This document shows, piece by piece, positions 8,622 to 16,990 of a DNA stretch of 26,094 nucleotides. Origin of the DNA: JAEHDI01 sp035455185 (lineage in GTDB: Bacteria > Acidobacteriota > Terriglobia > Bryobacterales > Bryobacteraceae); the NCBI GenBank assembly GCA_035455185.1, contig DATIFQ010000497.1, positions 1 through 26,094 of the forward strand. The letters are read 5' to 3'. The translations under genes were made by a program, and so were the position numbers. The first letter of the stretch is position 1. Each line of letters starts with the position of its first letter. Below the pieces are notes generated by a model. The model made no database searches, was not told the origin of the DNA, and saw only the letters and a list, made by a program, of their open reading frames with translations.

Positions 8622-10786
8622 TTGAAAACGACGACGTCGTATACGTCGATGCTGGGTATCGTGAACGCCACCTCCGGGCCCCGGCTCGAGACGTCTTTGA
8701 GCTGCTTGGAAACATCGTCCGGGGAGAGCAGCCGGATATGTGTGGTATCGATCTGCTTCGAGGTTCCCCGGAGGTTCAATCGCACGGTCACATTGTCCAA
8801 AGGCTTACCGTAATTAATGAAGTGCGCGATCACCTTGGGTGATTCCCTCTTCCTGACTAGGTTCACAATGACATACTCCGCGTTCTGTACGTCAACCACG
8901 GGATCGCCCGACAGTTTCAGCAACTCGCGTTTGAATTCGTCTCTTACGGACCGCTTCTGAATGTCCTGAATGGTCGAGGCCGGCAGGGTTGCCGAGGAGA
9001 TCTTCCGTATGGCCTCGGAGCTTCCAACGGTCAGGATCTGACCTCCGGAGCGCCTATAGTCTTCGAGCAGCCGAAGGTGATTGTCATCCAGCCAGGAGAT
9101 ATCCGGGATCACCAGTGATTGGTATGCTGCCAGATCCTTTTCGCCCAGCTTGGGGATGAGCAGGACATCGTACAAGAAATTCAGTTCGCCCAGCGCGTCG
9201 TAGAGGGGGGCCCGAGGGAGGTGCAGTTCGAAGCTAGGTATCGCCGGAGGCGCCACGAGACCGATGTTGCTCACCGTCCTCACATCCGTGTAGAGATCCT
9301 CGTTCTCATCGAAGAATGCGTTGTAACGGCATATATCGCTCCAAGCAGTCATCGCAAGGGCGTTGTTTTTCTGCACCCAGCCTTGGAACATAGTCCGGCC
9401 AGCCTCGGCTATCACCCAATGAGACTGGAATGCCCATGCCTCCGCCATCGGCCTCTTCCAACCGCATTTCATGCCATCTTTCACATCGTGCGCTCCGGGA
9501 TGCGGGGCCCCTGGATCGGCCCCCTCGTACTTGCTTTCGTAAGGCTTCCACCCATCGCCCGCTGCATAGTAAAAACGCGCCTGGGCAACATTATTCACCC
9601 ACTTGCCGTCCCACACGCCTGGCTCCTCGATCGCCTCAGTCTTGGTGAAATCGCATAGCTCCTCGACGACGATATTGCCCTTGCAGTTGCCGTACATCGG
9701 GATGTTTTTGTTCTTTCGCTTCGTCAGGTCACGAAGCTCGGCGAAGAACCGCACCAGGTCGGCGGTCCCGCCGATGGCCCAGTCGTAATAGAACGCATCG
9801 GCGCCGGCATCGAGAGCGATCTCGGCGACCTTTAGGACTTCGTTCCTGTAATCCTTGTTGCTCAGATCCGGCCAAAAAGCCCGTCGGGGCGTGCGCCAGC
9901 GAGGAATTCCGTATTCGTCCTTGCTGATCCAGTCTCTCATGTAAGGGTACAAAAGAACGCTTTCGAGGCTGATTGAATTCAGCCGGATGGGCTGGGCGCC
10001 GTTGCCGCCATCGTACATGATCTTGATTCCTGCGGCGTGACATCTGTCAAAGAAGTCTTTGTAAGTCTTGTACTCCTGAGTTTGTGTGTCAGTCGGAGTC
10101 GGCATTTGCAGCATCACTATGTTGATGTGAGCTTCCTTGAACATCTCGAACATCCGGTTGAGAAGCGCAAGGTCCACTCCGGCGCGATAAAAGCGCAATT
10201 TGCCCCGCAGCGCCCAATCCGCAAGCTCGCTCTCCTTCCTTTTGTTCGTGCTGTCGGGATTGGTGACGAAGTCGAAGTTGGCGATCGTGGAAGCCGCAGA
10301 GACGGGAAGATACGTCACCCGCGCGTCACGCCCGGTCCGCTCGGTTACATCTTCGATGCGGGCATCCACGACCTGGTAGGACTCGGCGCCAACGCTTCTG
10401 GAAAATACCACCCGATTAAGCCCCGCGCGGAGGTGATCCGGCCTGAGAGGGATGACGATCTTGGCGAGCAAGCCGCCCGGCGATGGTGGGATCTCGTACG
10501 GGTTGCCGTTCAGGTCAACCCTGCCGGCGCCCGCTGCCTTGAGGCCCTCGGCCAGCACCACGAGTCCCGGGTTAGCGAGCGCACCGGGAATGTCGACGAC
10601 CACTACATACGCTCTAACTTCACCAGACCGCGAGTCCCGGCCGGTAGCTCGTGGCGAGCTGCGGTCGGATCCACCGGAAACGCTGATACACTGATACGTC
10701 TTGGCCGGGGCAGAATACATTGTGGAACCCGGAAAGACGAGCAACGACGCAACAAGCGCTACACCATAACAATTCCTCGGAATCAT
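8618..10786 (-). CDS. Exported putative glycoside hydrolase of unassigned family (copy 2)
   Basis: A 722-residue paralogue of the protein encoded at 2846, on the opposite strand. The start is ATG 10786, giving the leader MIPRNCYGVALVASLLVFPG with AGAGG just upstream; a longer in-frame extension to 10870 would destroy the leader. It has the same architecture: N-terminal beta-sandwich, barrel (LRFYRAGVDLALLNRMFEMF), amidotransferase-like domain and C-terminal sandwich ending in IPSIDVYDVVVFN. Conserved landmarks are AFYYDWAIGG (Asp335), MYGNCKGN, KTEAIEEPGVWDGKW (Glu384) and YESKYEGADPGAPHPG. The conserved acids are the best catalytic candidates. The 88-bp gap to the upstream TonB receptor gene holds a GC-rich hairpin, so it may be read through from the receptor promoter only in part. 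Confidence 0.68.
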   Translation of the reverse strand: MIPRNCYGVALVASLLVFPGSTMYSAPAKTYQCISVSGGSDRSSPRATGRDSRSGEVRAYVVVVDIPGALANPGLVVLAEGLKAAGAGRVDLNGNPYEIPPSPGGLLAKIVIPLRPDHLRAGLNRVVFSRSVGAESYQVVDARIEDVTERTGRDARVTYLPVSAASTIANFDFVTNPDSTNKRKESELADWALRGKLRFYRAGVDLALLNRMFEMFKEAHINIVMLQMPTPTDTQTQEYKTYKDFFDRCHAAGIKIMYDGGNGAQPIRLNSISLESVLLYPYMRDWISKDEYGIPRWRTPRRAFWPDLSNKDYRNEVLKVAEIALDAGADAFYYDWAIGGTADLVRFFAELRDLTKRKNKNIPMYGNCKGNIVVEELCDFTKTEAIEEPGVWDGKWVNNVAQARFYYAAGDGWKPYESKYEGADPGAPHPGAHDVKDGMKCGWKRPMAEAWAFQSHWVIAEAGRTMFQGWVQKNNALAMTAWSDICRYNAFFDENEDLYTDVRTVSNIGLVAPPAIPSFELHLPRAPLYDALGELNFLYDVLLIPKLGEKDLAAYQSLVIPDISWLDDNHLRLLEDYRRSGGQILTVGSSEAIRKISSATLPASTIQDIQKRSVRDEFKRELLKLSGDPVVDVQNAEYVIVNLVRKRESPKVIAHFINYGKPLDNVTVRLNLRGTSKQIDTTHIRLLSPDDVSKQLKDVSSRGPEVAFTIPSIDVYDVVVFN

Positions 10787-10841
10787 TTCAGCCTCTCGAA
10801 TTATCGCTGGAAGACTTGCCGGGGTCTGTCCGAATGAGGAG

Positions 10842-10868
10842 GGAGCGGCCGGCACGGCCGGCCGCTCC
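10842..10868 (-). terminator. GC-rich hairpin after the TonB receptor gene
   Basis: Perfect 12-bp inverted repeat: GGAGCGGCCGGC at 10842-10853 and GCCGGCCGCTCC at 10857-10868, with a 3-nt loop. It lies 6 bp beyond the receptor stop codon in the direction of transcription. No U-rich run follows, so it may be an attenuator, RNA-stabilising stem or Rho-dependent end rather than a classical intrinsic terminator. Confidence 0.5.
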
Positions 10869-10874
10869 AAGCTG

Positions 10875-13800
10875 TTACCACGAGAGCCTTACGGTCAACT
10901 GAGTCGTCCGTGCCGCGCTACCCGAGTTGCGGGTGGCGAGCACGCCGTTGGCCGCGGCGCTGGTGGGGTTATTCGGGTTGTTAAACACGTTGAAGAAGTC
11001 GACGTTGAAGCGTAGGTTCAGCCTCTCGCTGAGCCTCACGAATTTGAACAGCGAGGCGTCCTGGAACCACTGCCGGGGACCCGGTGAGTACTGGTTGCGC
11101 CACGGCGGCAGGCTGGTGTTGTAAGTGACGCGCTGCGTCTTTCCATTGTTGAGCTTGAGCCACACGGTGTTGGTGTCCCAGTACGATTCCAGGTCAGTTC
11201 CCGGCGGGGCGTTCGGCGGCAATTCCGTCTGTCCCCAGGGTATCAGCGGTTGGGCCGCCGGCTTGTAGTCTGATGGCACTCCCATGATCCCGTTGGGATT
11301 GCCATCCTCATCGTGGCTGTTGATCAAGTTCGACGGGATATAGCCGTTCCACCATAAGTAGCCCGGATAGCACCGCCCGCTGCGACAGTCCTGAATCGGG
11401 TACTTGTAGCCGTAGACCTCGATGTTCTGATCGGTCCGATAGTAAGTGGTCGGCAGCGACCACCAACTACTAGTCACACTGCCGAGACCAGCGATCTGCC
11501 AGCCGCCCATGATTTTGTCCAGAACGCTATGCATGTTGGTGCCGAAGCGTTTCCCCCGGCCGAACGGCAGCTCGACAATGAAGTTCCACTGGAGGCGGTG
11601 ATGCGGGGTGTTGGGATCCATCCGGTAGTTCAGGAACCGGTTCCGTTCCTTCAAGTCCGTGGGGACCGCGTCCGGCATGTAGAAGTTCAGCGAGTGGATC
11701 GTCTCCCCGCTCTGTGTGCCGTCGGTGTCACGGTTGGTCAGGAGCGTCTTGGCTGTCCGATAGAACACCTGGAAGCCCAGCCCGTTATGGTAGCGCCGCT
11801 CGAGTTCGAACTGAAAGCTGGTGTGGTTGGACCAGCCGATCGAGCTGAACATGTTGATGCCGCCATAGACGGTTTGATCGTAAGGCCGGGTCGCGACCCC
11901 AGCGAACTCGCCAGTCGGCAACGGCTCGCCTCGGCTGGCATACCAAACATAGGACGGGGTGGAGTCGTTATAACCCACGTACTGTTGCTGGTTGTACCCA
12001 TGGTTGCCGACGTAGGCCACTCGCACTACCGTGCTCGCCATCACTTCTTTCTCGAGGGTGAAGTTCCAGTCCGCCACCCCGCCGTCGGTGTAGTTGGACG
12101 GCAACACCCGCGCCGAGAAGCCCCGGGTGAGCGTGCTGGCATTGTTGACGTCGATGATGTCGTTCGTGCTGTTCACCCCGGCTATGTACGTCGGCGCGCT
12201 TCGTAGCCCGTAGTTGGGCAGGCCGTCGGGCGAAAACGCCGGATCAGTCACGCTGTAAGAGAACGTTGCCGACCCGGGCGGCGAAGAGTATTGGTTCTCC
12301 GCCCAGTCCTGCATTTTCTGCGGGTAGTAGGACATCCGGAAACCGCCGCGCACCACGAACGCCTTGGCTCCATCCAGCGCTCGATAGGCAAAGCCGAGCC
12401 GCGGGCCGAGTTCCCTCCAGTTCGTGTACATCAGGTGCTGCGGCAGGCCGGCCTCGTTATAGGGGATGATCTTGCCGCCATAGCCTTGAATGGCGTTCAC
12501 AATCGAAGGCAGCGATATTCCCTGCTGGAGATACTTGTCGACCGACTCACCCACCACGAACGCCCGCTTATCGAGGCTGAAACCGATCAGCGTGCCCCTC
12601 GCATCGTAGATCGGCGGCCGGACCTCGTAGCGCAAGCCCAAGTTCAACGTAAGCCGCGGCGTGACCTTCCAGTTGTCTTGAAGGTACCCGGCGTATTCCC
12701 GCCGGCGGAAGTCGAAGGCCGGCCGCAGGAAGTTCACGTTGTAGTCCATGATTCCGAGATACATGTTGGCCATTCCGTGGCCCGTGTACTCAAATGGAAG
12801 CGGGTCATCGGGGGTCGAATCGGGGTCGTATAGCGAAGTCCCTAGCGTGGCGTAGCTGAACGGGCCGTTCGGGTACGCTGCCCGGGAGTTGTTCAGTAGT
12901 TCGAACCGAGTATGGACGCCGAACTGGAATTCGTGTTTTCCTTGGATCTTGGTGACATTGTCCTGGAGCGAAACGAAGTTGGTGATTAGAGTGAACAGGC
13001 CGTCGGTGCCGAACGTGTACTCGCCGAGGTCAAAGCCCTCGAAGCTCGGCCAGTCGACTTCGTTGAACGGGTTAGGCAGCCCCAGGATATCTCTGACGTA
13101 GTTCGTCTTGCGATCGCCCATTCCCCGAAAGTGGTTTTCGTGGGACGCGCTGCCCACCACTTCATTGGTCATCGTCGGGGACAAGGTGTGTACCCACGTG
13201 ACCCCCACGGTGTGGTTCGGGCGGTCGTAGTTTTCGGTGCCGGCGACTCCGTTTAGCATCGGCTGGCCGCCGTAGCTGGTGAGCCGCTTGTAAGTGTTGA
13301 ACGAGTACCGGCCGTACAGCAGGTCCGCATCCGAGATCCGGTGGTCGATGCGAATACTGGTGTTGCTGCCGTTGGTGTAGCCAGAGAACGGACCCACCCA
13401 GTTGACGTCGATCAGCGGGTTCACCTGGGGCAAGGTTGGCAGAGGGGTAATGCTGAACAGGTACTTGGCCGTGGGGCTGATCCGGGCCGGGTCAATCATG
13501 TTCGCCACGCCGTTGTAGGTGAGCGGCTGCCGCTCCCAGGTGACCGGATCGGTGGTGAACGGATCGTAAAGCTGGTACTGCCGGCCGGAATCATCCACCA
13601 GCCCGCGGAAGTCCCCGTTTCGCATCGCTTCGGTCGGTACTGACCATTGCTGGGTCGAGGAAGAGAGGTTGCGTGAGGCCTCCCAGGCGAAGAAGAAGAA
13701 CGTCCGATTTCGCCCGTCGTACAGCTTGGGAACATAAATCGGCCCTCCGGCCGAGGCGCCGAATTCGTTGCGGTTCAAAAACGGCGGTTTCTGGAAGTTA

Positions 13801-14567
13801 TCCTGCCGCCGGCGGGCCACACCGTAGCCGCTGTTGCGGTTCGTTTCGAACAGCGAACCATGGAAAACGTTCGTACCGCTCTTGCTCGATAGGATGATCG
13901 TGGCCGGCCGCGTGAATTTCGCCGAGGAGTTATTGACTTCCATCTGGAACTCCGCAATAGAATCCAATCCCGGCGGGCGCCCGAAGTCCCATCCCTCGTA
14001 GCTCTCGTTCACCGCCGTGCCGTCGAACAGCGTCACGCTGGTGTTAGTCCGCATCCCATACGCCTGGGGGATGCCGGTGGAATCGATACCCGGAACGGTG
14101 GCTAGCAGGTTTTGATAGCTGCGCCCATTGATCGGCAGCTGCTCGATGCGCTGCCGTTCGAGCACGTGGCCCAGCGTCGGAGAGTCGACCCTTACCATCT
14201 GGGTGACGTCTGCAACCTCCACCTGAGTAGCAGTCTGGCCGAGCTGCAGAACTCCGTCCACCTCGGCATCCTGCTGCACCATCACCGTCAGCGTGCCCTC
14301 GAAGTTCTGGAAGCCTGAGGCCTCGATGGTTATCCGGTAGCGACCTGGAATCACGCTGGGGAATGCAAAAATGCCGACATCATTGGTCTTGGTGGTGCGT
14401 GTAACATTGGTGTCGATATTGGTCAGCTTGACCGTGGCTGCGGGAACAACGGCCTGCGATGGATCGCGAGCCGTACCCCGGACCGTGCTGACACCAGCCT
14501 GCGGCCAGGCCACGGCCACCACGATGAAAACTGCCAGAAAGGAAAGAATGGCGAAACGTCTCAGCAT
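10875..14567 (-). CDS. Oar-like TonB-dependent outer-membrane receptor with carboxypeptidase-regulatory domain
   Basis: A 1230-residue protein, the usual size for the Oar-like receptors of Acidobacteriota. ATG 14567 follows AAGGAGG and gives the leader MLRRFAILSFLAVFIVVAVA; a longer in-frame extension to 14609 has no such support. Residues about 25-110 form a carboxypeptidase-regulatory-like (Ig-type) domain (VRGTARDPSQAVVPAATVKL, FAFPSVIPGRYRITIEASGF). The plug follows (LERQRIEQLPINGRSYQNLL), then a long beta-barrel rich in aromatic strands (YAGYLQDNWKVTPRLTLNLG), ending in LTVRLSW, a terminal strand with an aromatic last residue as outer-membrane barrels have. It should import a bulky ligand, plausibly an oligosaccharide released by the neighbouring hydrolases, using TonB-ExbBD encoded elsewhere. 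A clear promoter lies at 14684-14712. Confidence 0.88.
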   Translation of the reverse strand: MLRRFAILSFLAVFIVVAVAWPQAGVSTVRGTARDPSQAVVPAATVKLTNIDTNVTRTTKTNDVGIFAFPSVIPGRYRITIEASGFQNFEGTLTVMVQQDAEVDGVLQLGQTATQVEVADVTQMVRVDSPTLGHVLERQRIEQLPINGRSYQNLLATVPGIDSTGIPQAYGMRTNTSVTLFDGTAVNESYEGWDFGRPPGLDSIAEFQMEVNNSSAKFTRPATIILSSKSGTNVFHGSLFETNRNSGYGVARRRQDNFQKPPFLNRNEFGASAGGPIYVPKLYDGRNRTFFFFAWEASRNLSSSTQQWSVPTEAMRNGDFRGLVDDSGRQYQLYDPFTTDPVTWERQPLTYNGVANMIDPARISPTAKYLFSITPLPTLPQVNPLIDVNWVGPFSGYTNGSNTSIRIDHRISDADLLYGRYSFNTYKRLTSYGGQPMLNGVAGTENYDRPNHTVGVTWVHTLSPTMTNEVVGSASHENHFRGMGDRKTNYVRDILGLPNPFNEVDWPSFEGFDLGEYTFGTDGLFTLITNFVSLQDNVTKIQGKHEFQFGVHTRFELLNNSRAAYPNGPFSYATLGTSLYDPDSTPDDPLPFEYTGHGMANMYLGIMDYNVNFLRPAFDFRRREYAGYLQDNWKVTPRLTLNLGLRYEVRPPIYDARGTLIGFSLDKRAFVVGESVDKYLQQGISLPSIVNAIQGYGGKIIPYNEAGLPQHLMYTNWRELGPRLGFAYRALDGAKAFVVRGGFRMSYYPQKMQDWAENQYSSPPGSATFSYSVTDPAFSPDGLPNYGLRSAPTYIAGVNSTNDIIDVNNASTLTRGFSARVLPSNYTDGGVADWNFTLEKEVMASTVVRVAYVGNHGYNQQQYVGYNDSTPSYVWYASRGEPLPTGEFAGVATRPYDQTVYGGINMFSSIGWSNHTSFQFELERRYHNGLGFQVFYRTAKTLLTNRDTDGTQSGETIHSLNFYMPDAVPTDLKERNRFLNYRMDPNTPHHRLQWNFIVELPFGRGKRFGTNMHSVLDKIMGGWQIAGLGSVTSSWWSLPTTYYRTDQNIEVYGYKYPIQDCRSGRCYPGYLWWNGYIPSNLINSHDEDGNPNGIMGVPSDYKPAAQPLIPWGQTELPPNAPPGTDLESYWDTNTVWLKLNNGKTQRVTYNTSLPPWRNQYSPGPRQWFQDASLFKFVRLSERLNLRFNVDFFNVFNNPNNPTSAAANGVLATRNSGSAARTTQLTVRLSW

Positions 14568-14588
14568 GGGCCCTCCTTGGTCCCCCCC

Positions 14589-14608
14589 TGTGTCGATATC
14601 CCGACACA
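14589..14608 (-). promoter_or_regulatory. Dyad in the leader of the TonB receptor mRNA
   Basis: TGTGTCG at 14589-14595 and CGACACA at 14602-14608 form a perfect 7-bp dyad with a 6-nt loop, 21 bp upstream of the receptor ATG. Seven consecutive C (14582-14588; G in the mRNA) adjoin it, between the stem and the ribosome binding site. It could be an operator or an RNA stem that tunes translation. Confidence 0.35.
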
Positions 14609-14683
14609 TACGAGACCGACCCCGAGCAACGTGACCAGACAGCCCTGTGCCCCCACGCGGAAGCGGTAGGGTTAACGTCCTGA

Positions 14684-14712
14684 AGATTAGTGCAATCTGG
14701 CGAGTTTGTCAA
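14684..14712 (-). promoter_or_regulatory. Sigma-70-type promoter of the TonB receptor gene
   Basis: On the minus strand TTGACA (14712-14707) is followed after exactly 17 bp by TAATCT (14689-14684). The -35 is perfect and the -10 differs from consensus at two bases. Transcription should start near 14677, giving a leader of about 110 nt before the ATG at 14567. This is the best promoter in the window. Confidence 0.7.
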
Positions 14713-14844
14713 GGGTCATTTTTTCGAAAGCCCTTGGGAGGATTTGCCAGCTCACGGCGTCGCGCGTGGACGTACACGCGGCAATCCGCCGCCACCGCCC
14801 CGAAGCTCATTCCGGCAGATACGATGGCATATACTGGGCGGTGA
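14713..14844. other. Remainder of the divergent spacer
   Basis: The 277-bp spacer between the receptor gene and the sulfatase-like gene holds the receptor leader and promoter (14568-14712) and, next to the plus-strand start, TATACT at 14830-14835. No further gene is supported here; the open frames crossing it have no family resemblance or ribosome binding site. Confidence 0.5.
14830..14835 (+). promoter_or_regulatory. Candidate -10 element (TATACT) for the sulfatase-like gene
   Basis: TATACT lies 9 bp before the ATG at 14845, so transcription would start at or within a few bases of the start codon. No good -35 is visible 16-18 bp upstream, and only a weak GGGCGG lies before the ATG. The mRNA may be leaderless. 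Confidence 0.35.
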
Positions 14845-16866
14845 ATGCGACACCGCGGGTTCGGCTGTCTTGTAGCGCTGATTGCGCTTCTGGCCTGCAA
14901 GTCCCCGGACAAGAGCGCGCCGGCAACCGAAGCCGGGCCTGTCCGGCGCCCGCGTAACGTCGTCCTGGTCACCATCGATACGCTGCGTGCCGACCATTTG
15001 CACTGTTACGGATACCCGAGTATCGAAACGCCCGTCATCGACAGTCTCGCGCGCAGAGGCGCTCTGTTTGAAAACGCCGTTGCACAGGCGCCGCTCACGG
15101 CCCCCTCCCACGCCAGCATCTTCACCGGGCAGTATCCGAACGTGCACGGAGTGCGCAACACGGGGATGTTCAAGCTGCCGCCTTCAGCGACTACTCTGGC
15201 GAAGATCTTGCAGCAGCAGGGGTGGGAAACGGCCGCGTTCGTCGGAGCGGCGGTCCTAAAGAAGACCTTCGGCCTCGACCAAGGCTTTGCCATCTACGAC
15301 GACGAGATGCCGAAGGCGCCCAGGGCGCTCCAGTACGGCGAATACGCCGAGCGTCCGGCGGCAGAGGTTGTCAACCGGGCCGTGCAGTGGCTCAACGGGC
15401 AGTCCGGGAAGCCGTTTTTCCTGTGGGTTCACCTCTTCGACCCGCACGCGCCGTACGCGCCCCCGGCTGCCTACAAGCTGAGGTACGCGGGAAGGCCATA
15501 TGACGGGGAGATCGCCTACGCCGACCACGAGTTGGGCCGGCTGTTTGACGCCGCCGACCGAAAGGCTCCGCAGGACACGACGTTGACCGTCCTCATGGCG
15601 GATCACGGAGAAAGCCTCGGCGACCACGGCGAGTTTAGCCACGGTGTTTTTCTCTACGATGCAACGCTGCGGGTCCCGTTGGTGATGGTTGGCCCCGGGA
15701 TTCCCCCTGGCCGACGTGTGAGAGAACAAGCCCGGACCATCGACATCCTTCCGACTATCCTGGACCTGGTGGGCCGCCAGCCACCTTCTGCCGTACAAGG
15801 TATCAGCCTGGCTCAGGCGTTTCTCGGTAACCCGCTCCCTGCAACCATCTCCTACGCCGAGACTCTTTTCCCGAAGATGAGTATGGGGTGGGCGGAACTG
15901 CGGGCTGTGCGCACGAGTACCTGGAAGTACATCCAGGCGCCGAAGCCGGAGCTCTACGACTTGTCGCGGGACGGCGGGGAGACCAGGAACGTCATTCTGG
16001 ACCGGCCCGCAGCGGCACAGCAGCTCAGGGCGCAACTGAATGAGTTGTCGCGAACGAACCGGGGTCCGGACAAAGTCCAGAGCAGTACCGTCGACCCGCG
16101 CACGATGGAGCAGTTGAAGTCGCTCGGCTATGCCTCCGGTTTTTCGCCTCGGCAGATCGAGCTTACGGGGCAGGGCATCGACCCGAAGGAACGGGTCGAG
16201 ATACTGAAACTGGAGCACCTCGCGACTGGCATGGAAATCGAGCCGCCGCTCGCCCGCAGGATTGAGCTCCTCCGCAAAGCGGTTGCTTCAGATCCTGCCA
16301 ATCCGTTGATGTATTCTCATCTCGGCGTTGCCTACGCGGCGGCAGGGCGCTACCAGGATGCCCTTGAGCTTTACCTGAGTGCGATGAAGCACGGCGTGCA
16401 GAGCCCGAAGCTATACGGGCACATCGCCGAACTGTACCTGAGAAACGGCGACAATGACCGGGCAATCGCATACTACGAGAAGGCGGCGCAGGTCGATCCA
16501 GCCGATGCGCAGGCGCAGAACAACCTAGCGATGGCCTATCTCGAAAAGGGCCAGGCGACCGCGGCGGAGCGCGTGTTCCGCCGGGTTCTCAGTATTGACG
16601 ATCAATCCGCCGATGCATACAACGGCCTCGGCATCCTTGCCGTTCGGAGGCAGGACCTGGCGGAAGGGCGCGCCAACTTCGAGCGCGCGGTGGAACTCGA
16701 CCCAGATCTTCTGGAAGCGCGGGTCAACCTCGGTCTCATCTATAAGAAGACGGGTGACAGAACCCGGGCCAGAGCGTGTTTCAAAGCGTTTCTGGCCAAG
16801 GCCTCACGCGCGCAATACGGCCCCATGATCTCTCGGGTAGAGCAGGAACTGGCGCTTCTACGTTAG
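14845..16866 (+). CDS. Lipoprotein with sulfatase-fold domain and C-terminal TPRs
   Basis: A 673-residue protein. FGCLVALIALLAC is a canonical lipoprotein leader (lipobox LLAC, Cys18). Residues about 37-345 are an alkaline-phosphatase/sulfatase superfamily domain: RNVVLVTIDTLRADHLHCYG supplies the first metal aspartate (Asp45) and LMADHGESLGDHGEFSHG supplies the later Asp/His ligands. At the nucleophile site the protein has PLTAPSHAS instead of CxPxR, so Thr85 stands where sulfatases have the formylglycine cysteine. It is therefore unlikely to be a formylglycine sulfatase and more like a Thr-dependent phosphohydrolase or phosphotransferase. From about 465 to the end there are around six TPR motifs (LMYSHLGVAYAAAGRYQDAL, AQNNLAMAYLEKGQATAAER). 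Such fusions are common in Acidobacteriota; the substrate is unknown. Confidence 0.82.
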   Translation: MRHRGFGCLVALIALLACKSPDKSAPATEAGPVRRPRNVVLVTIDTLRADHLHCYGYPSIETPVIDSLARRGALFENAVAQAPLTAPSHASIFTGQYPNVHGVRNTGMFKLPPSATTLAKILQQQGWETAAFVGAAVLKKTFGLDQGFAIYDDEMPKAPRALQYGEYAERPAAEVVNRAVQWLNGQSGKPFFLWVHLFDPHAPYAPPAAYKLRYAGRPYDGEIAYADHELGRLFDAADRKAPQDTTLTVLMADHGESLGDHGEFSHGVFLYDATLRVPLVMVGPGIPPGRRVREQARTIDILPTILDLVGRQPPSAVQGISLAQAFLGNPLPATISYAETLFPKMSMGWAELRAVRTSTWKYIQAPKPELYDLSRDGGETRNVILDRPAAAQQLRAQLNELSRTNRGPDKVQSSTVDPRTMEQLKSLGYASGFSPRQIELTGQGIDPKERVEILKLEHLATGMEIEPPLARRIELLRKAVASDPANPLMYSHLGVAYAAAGRYQDALELYLSAMKHGVQSPKLYGHIAELYLRNGDNDRAIAYYEKAAQVDPADAQAQNNLAMAYLEKGQATAAERVFRRVLSIDDQSADAYNGLGILAVRRQDLAEGRANFERAVELDPDLLEARVNLGLIYKKTGDRTRARACFKAFLAKASRAQYGPMISRVEQELALLR

Positions 16867-16990
16867 GCCACAGTTCGCGTTGGCGGTCTATTGATTTACA
16901 GCCGGGCCGTAGTGTCTATCGCCCTCTATGGCTCCGGGCTTCTGCTTCCATTAATCCCGAAGGGATACCGAGGGCGGAACCCTTGCCTGA

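Noticed and set aside
15256..16218. 320-codon open frame on the minus strand
   Set aside because: Mirror of the sulfatase-fold domain; composition rich in Arg, Leu and Pro with no recognisable motif.
14845..16866. Ordinary formylglycine sulfatase
   Set aside because: The CxPxR/SxPxR motif is absent; the site reads TAPSH.
16954..16966. Terminator between converging genes (ATCCC-GAA-GGGAT)
   Set aside because: A 5-bp stem with no U-tract is too weak to call.
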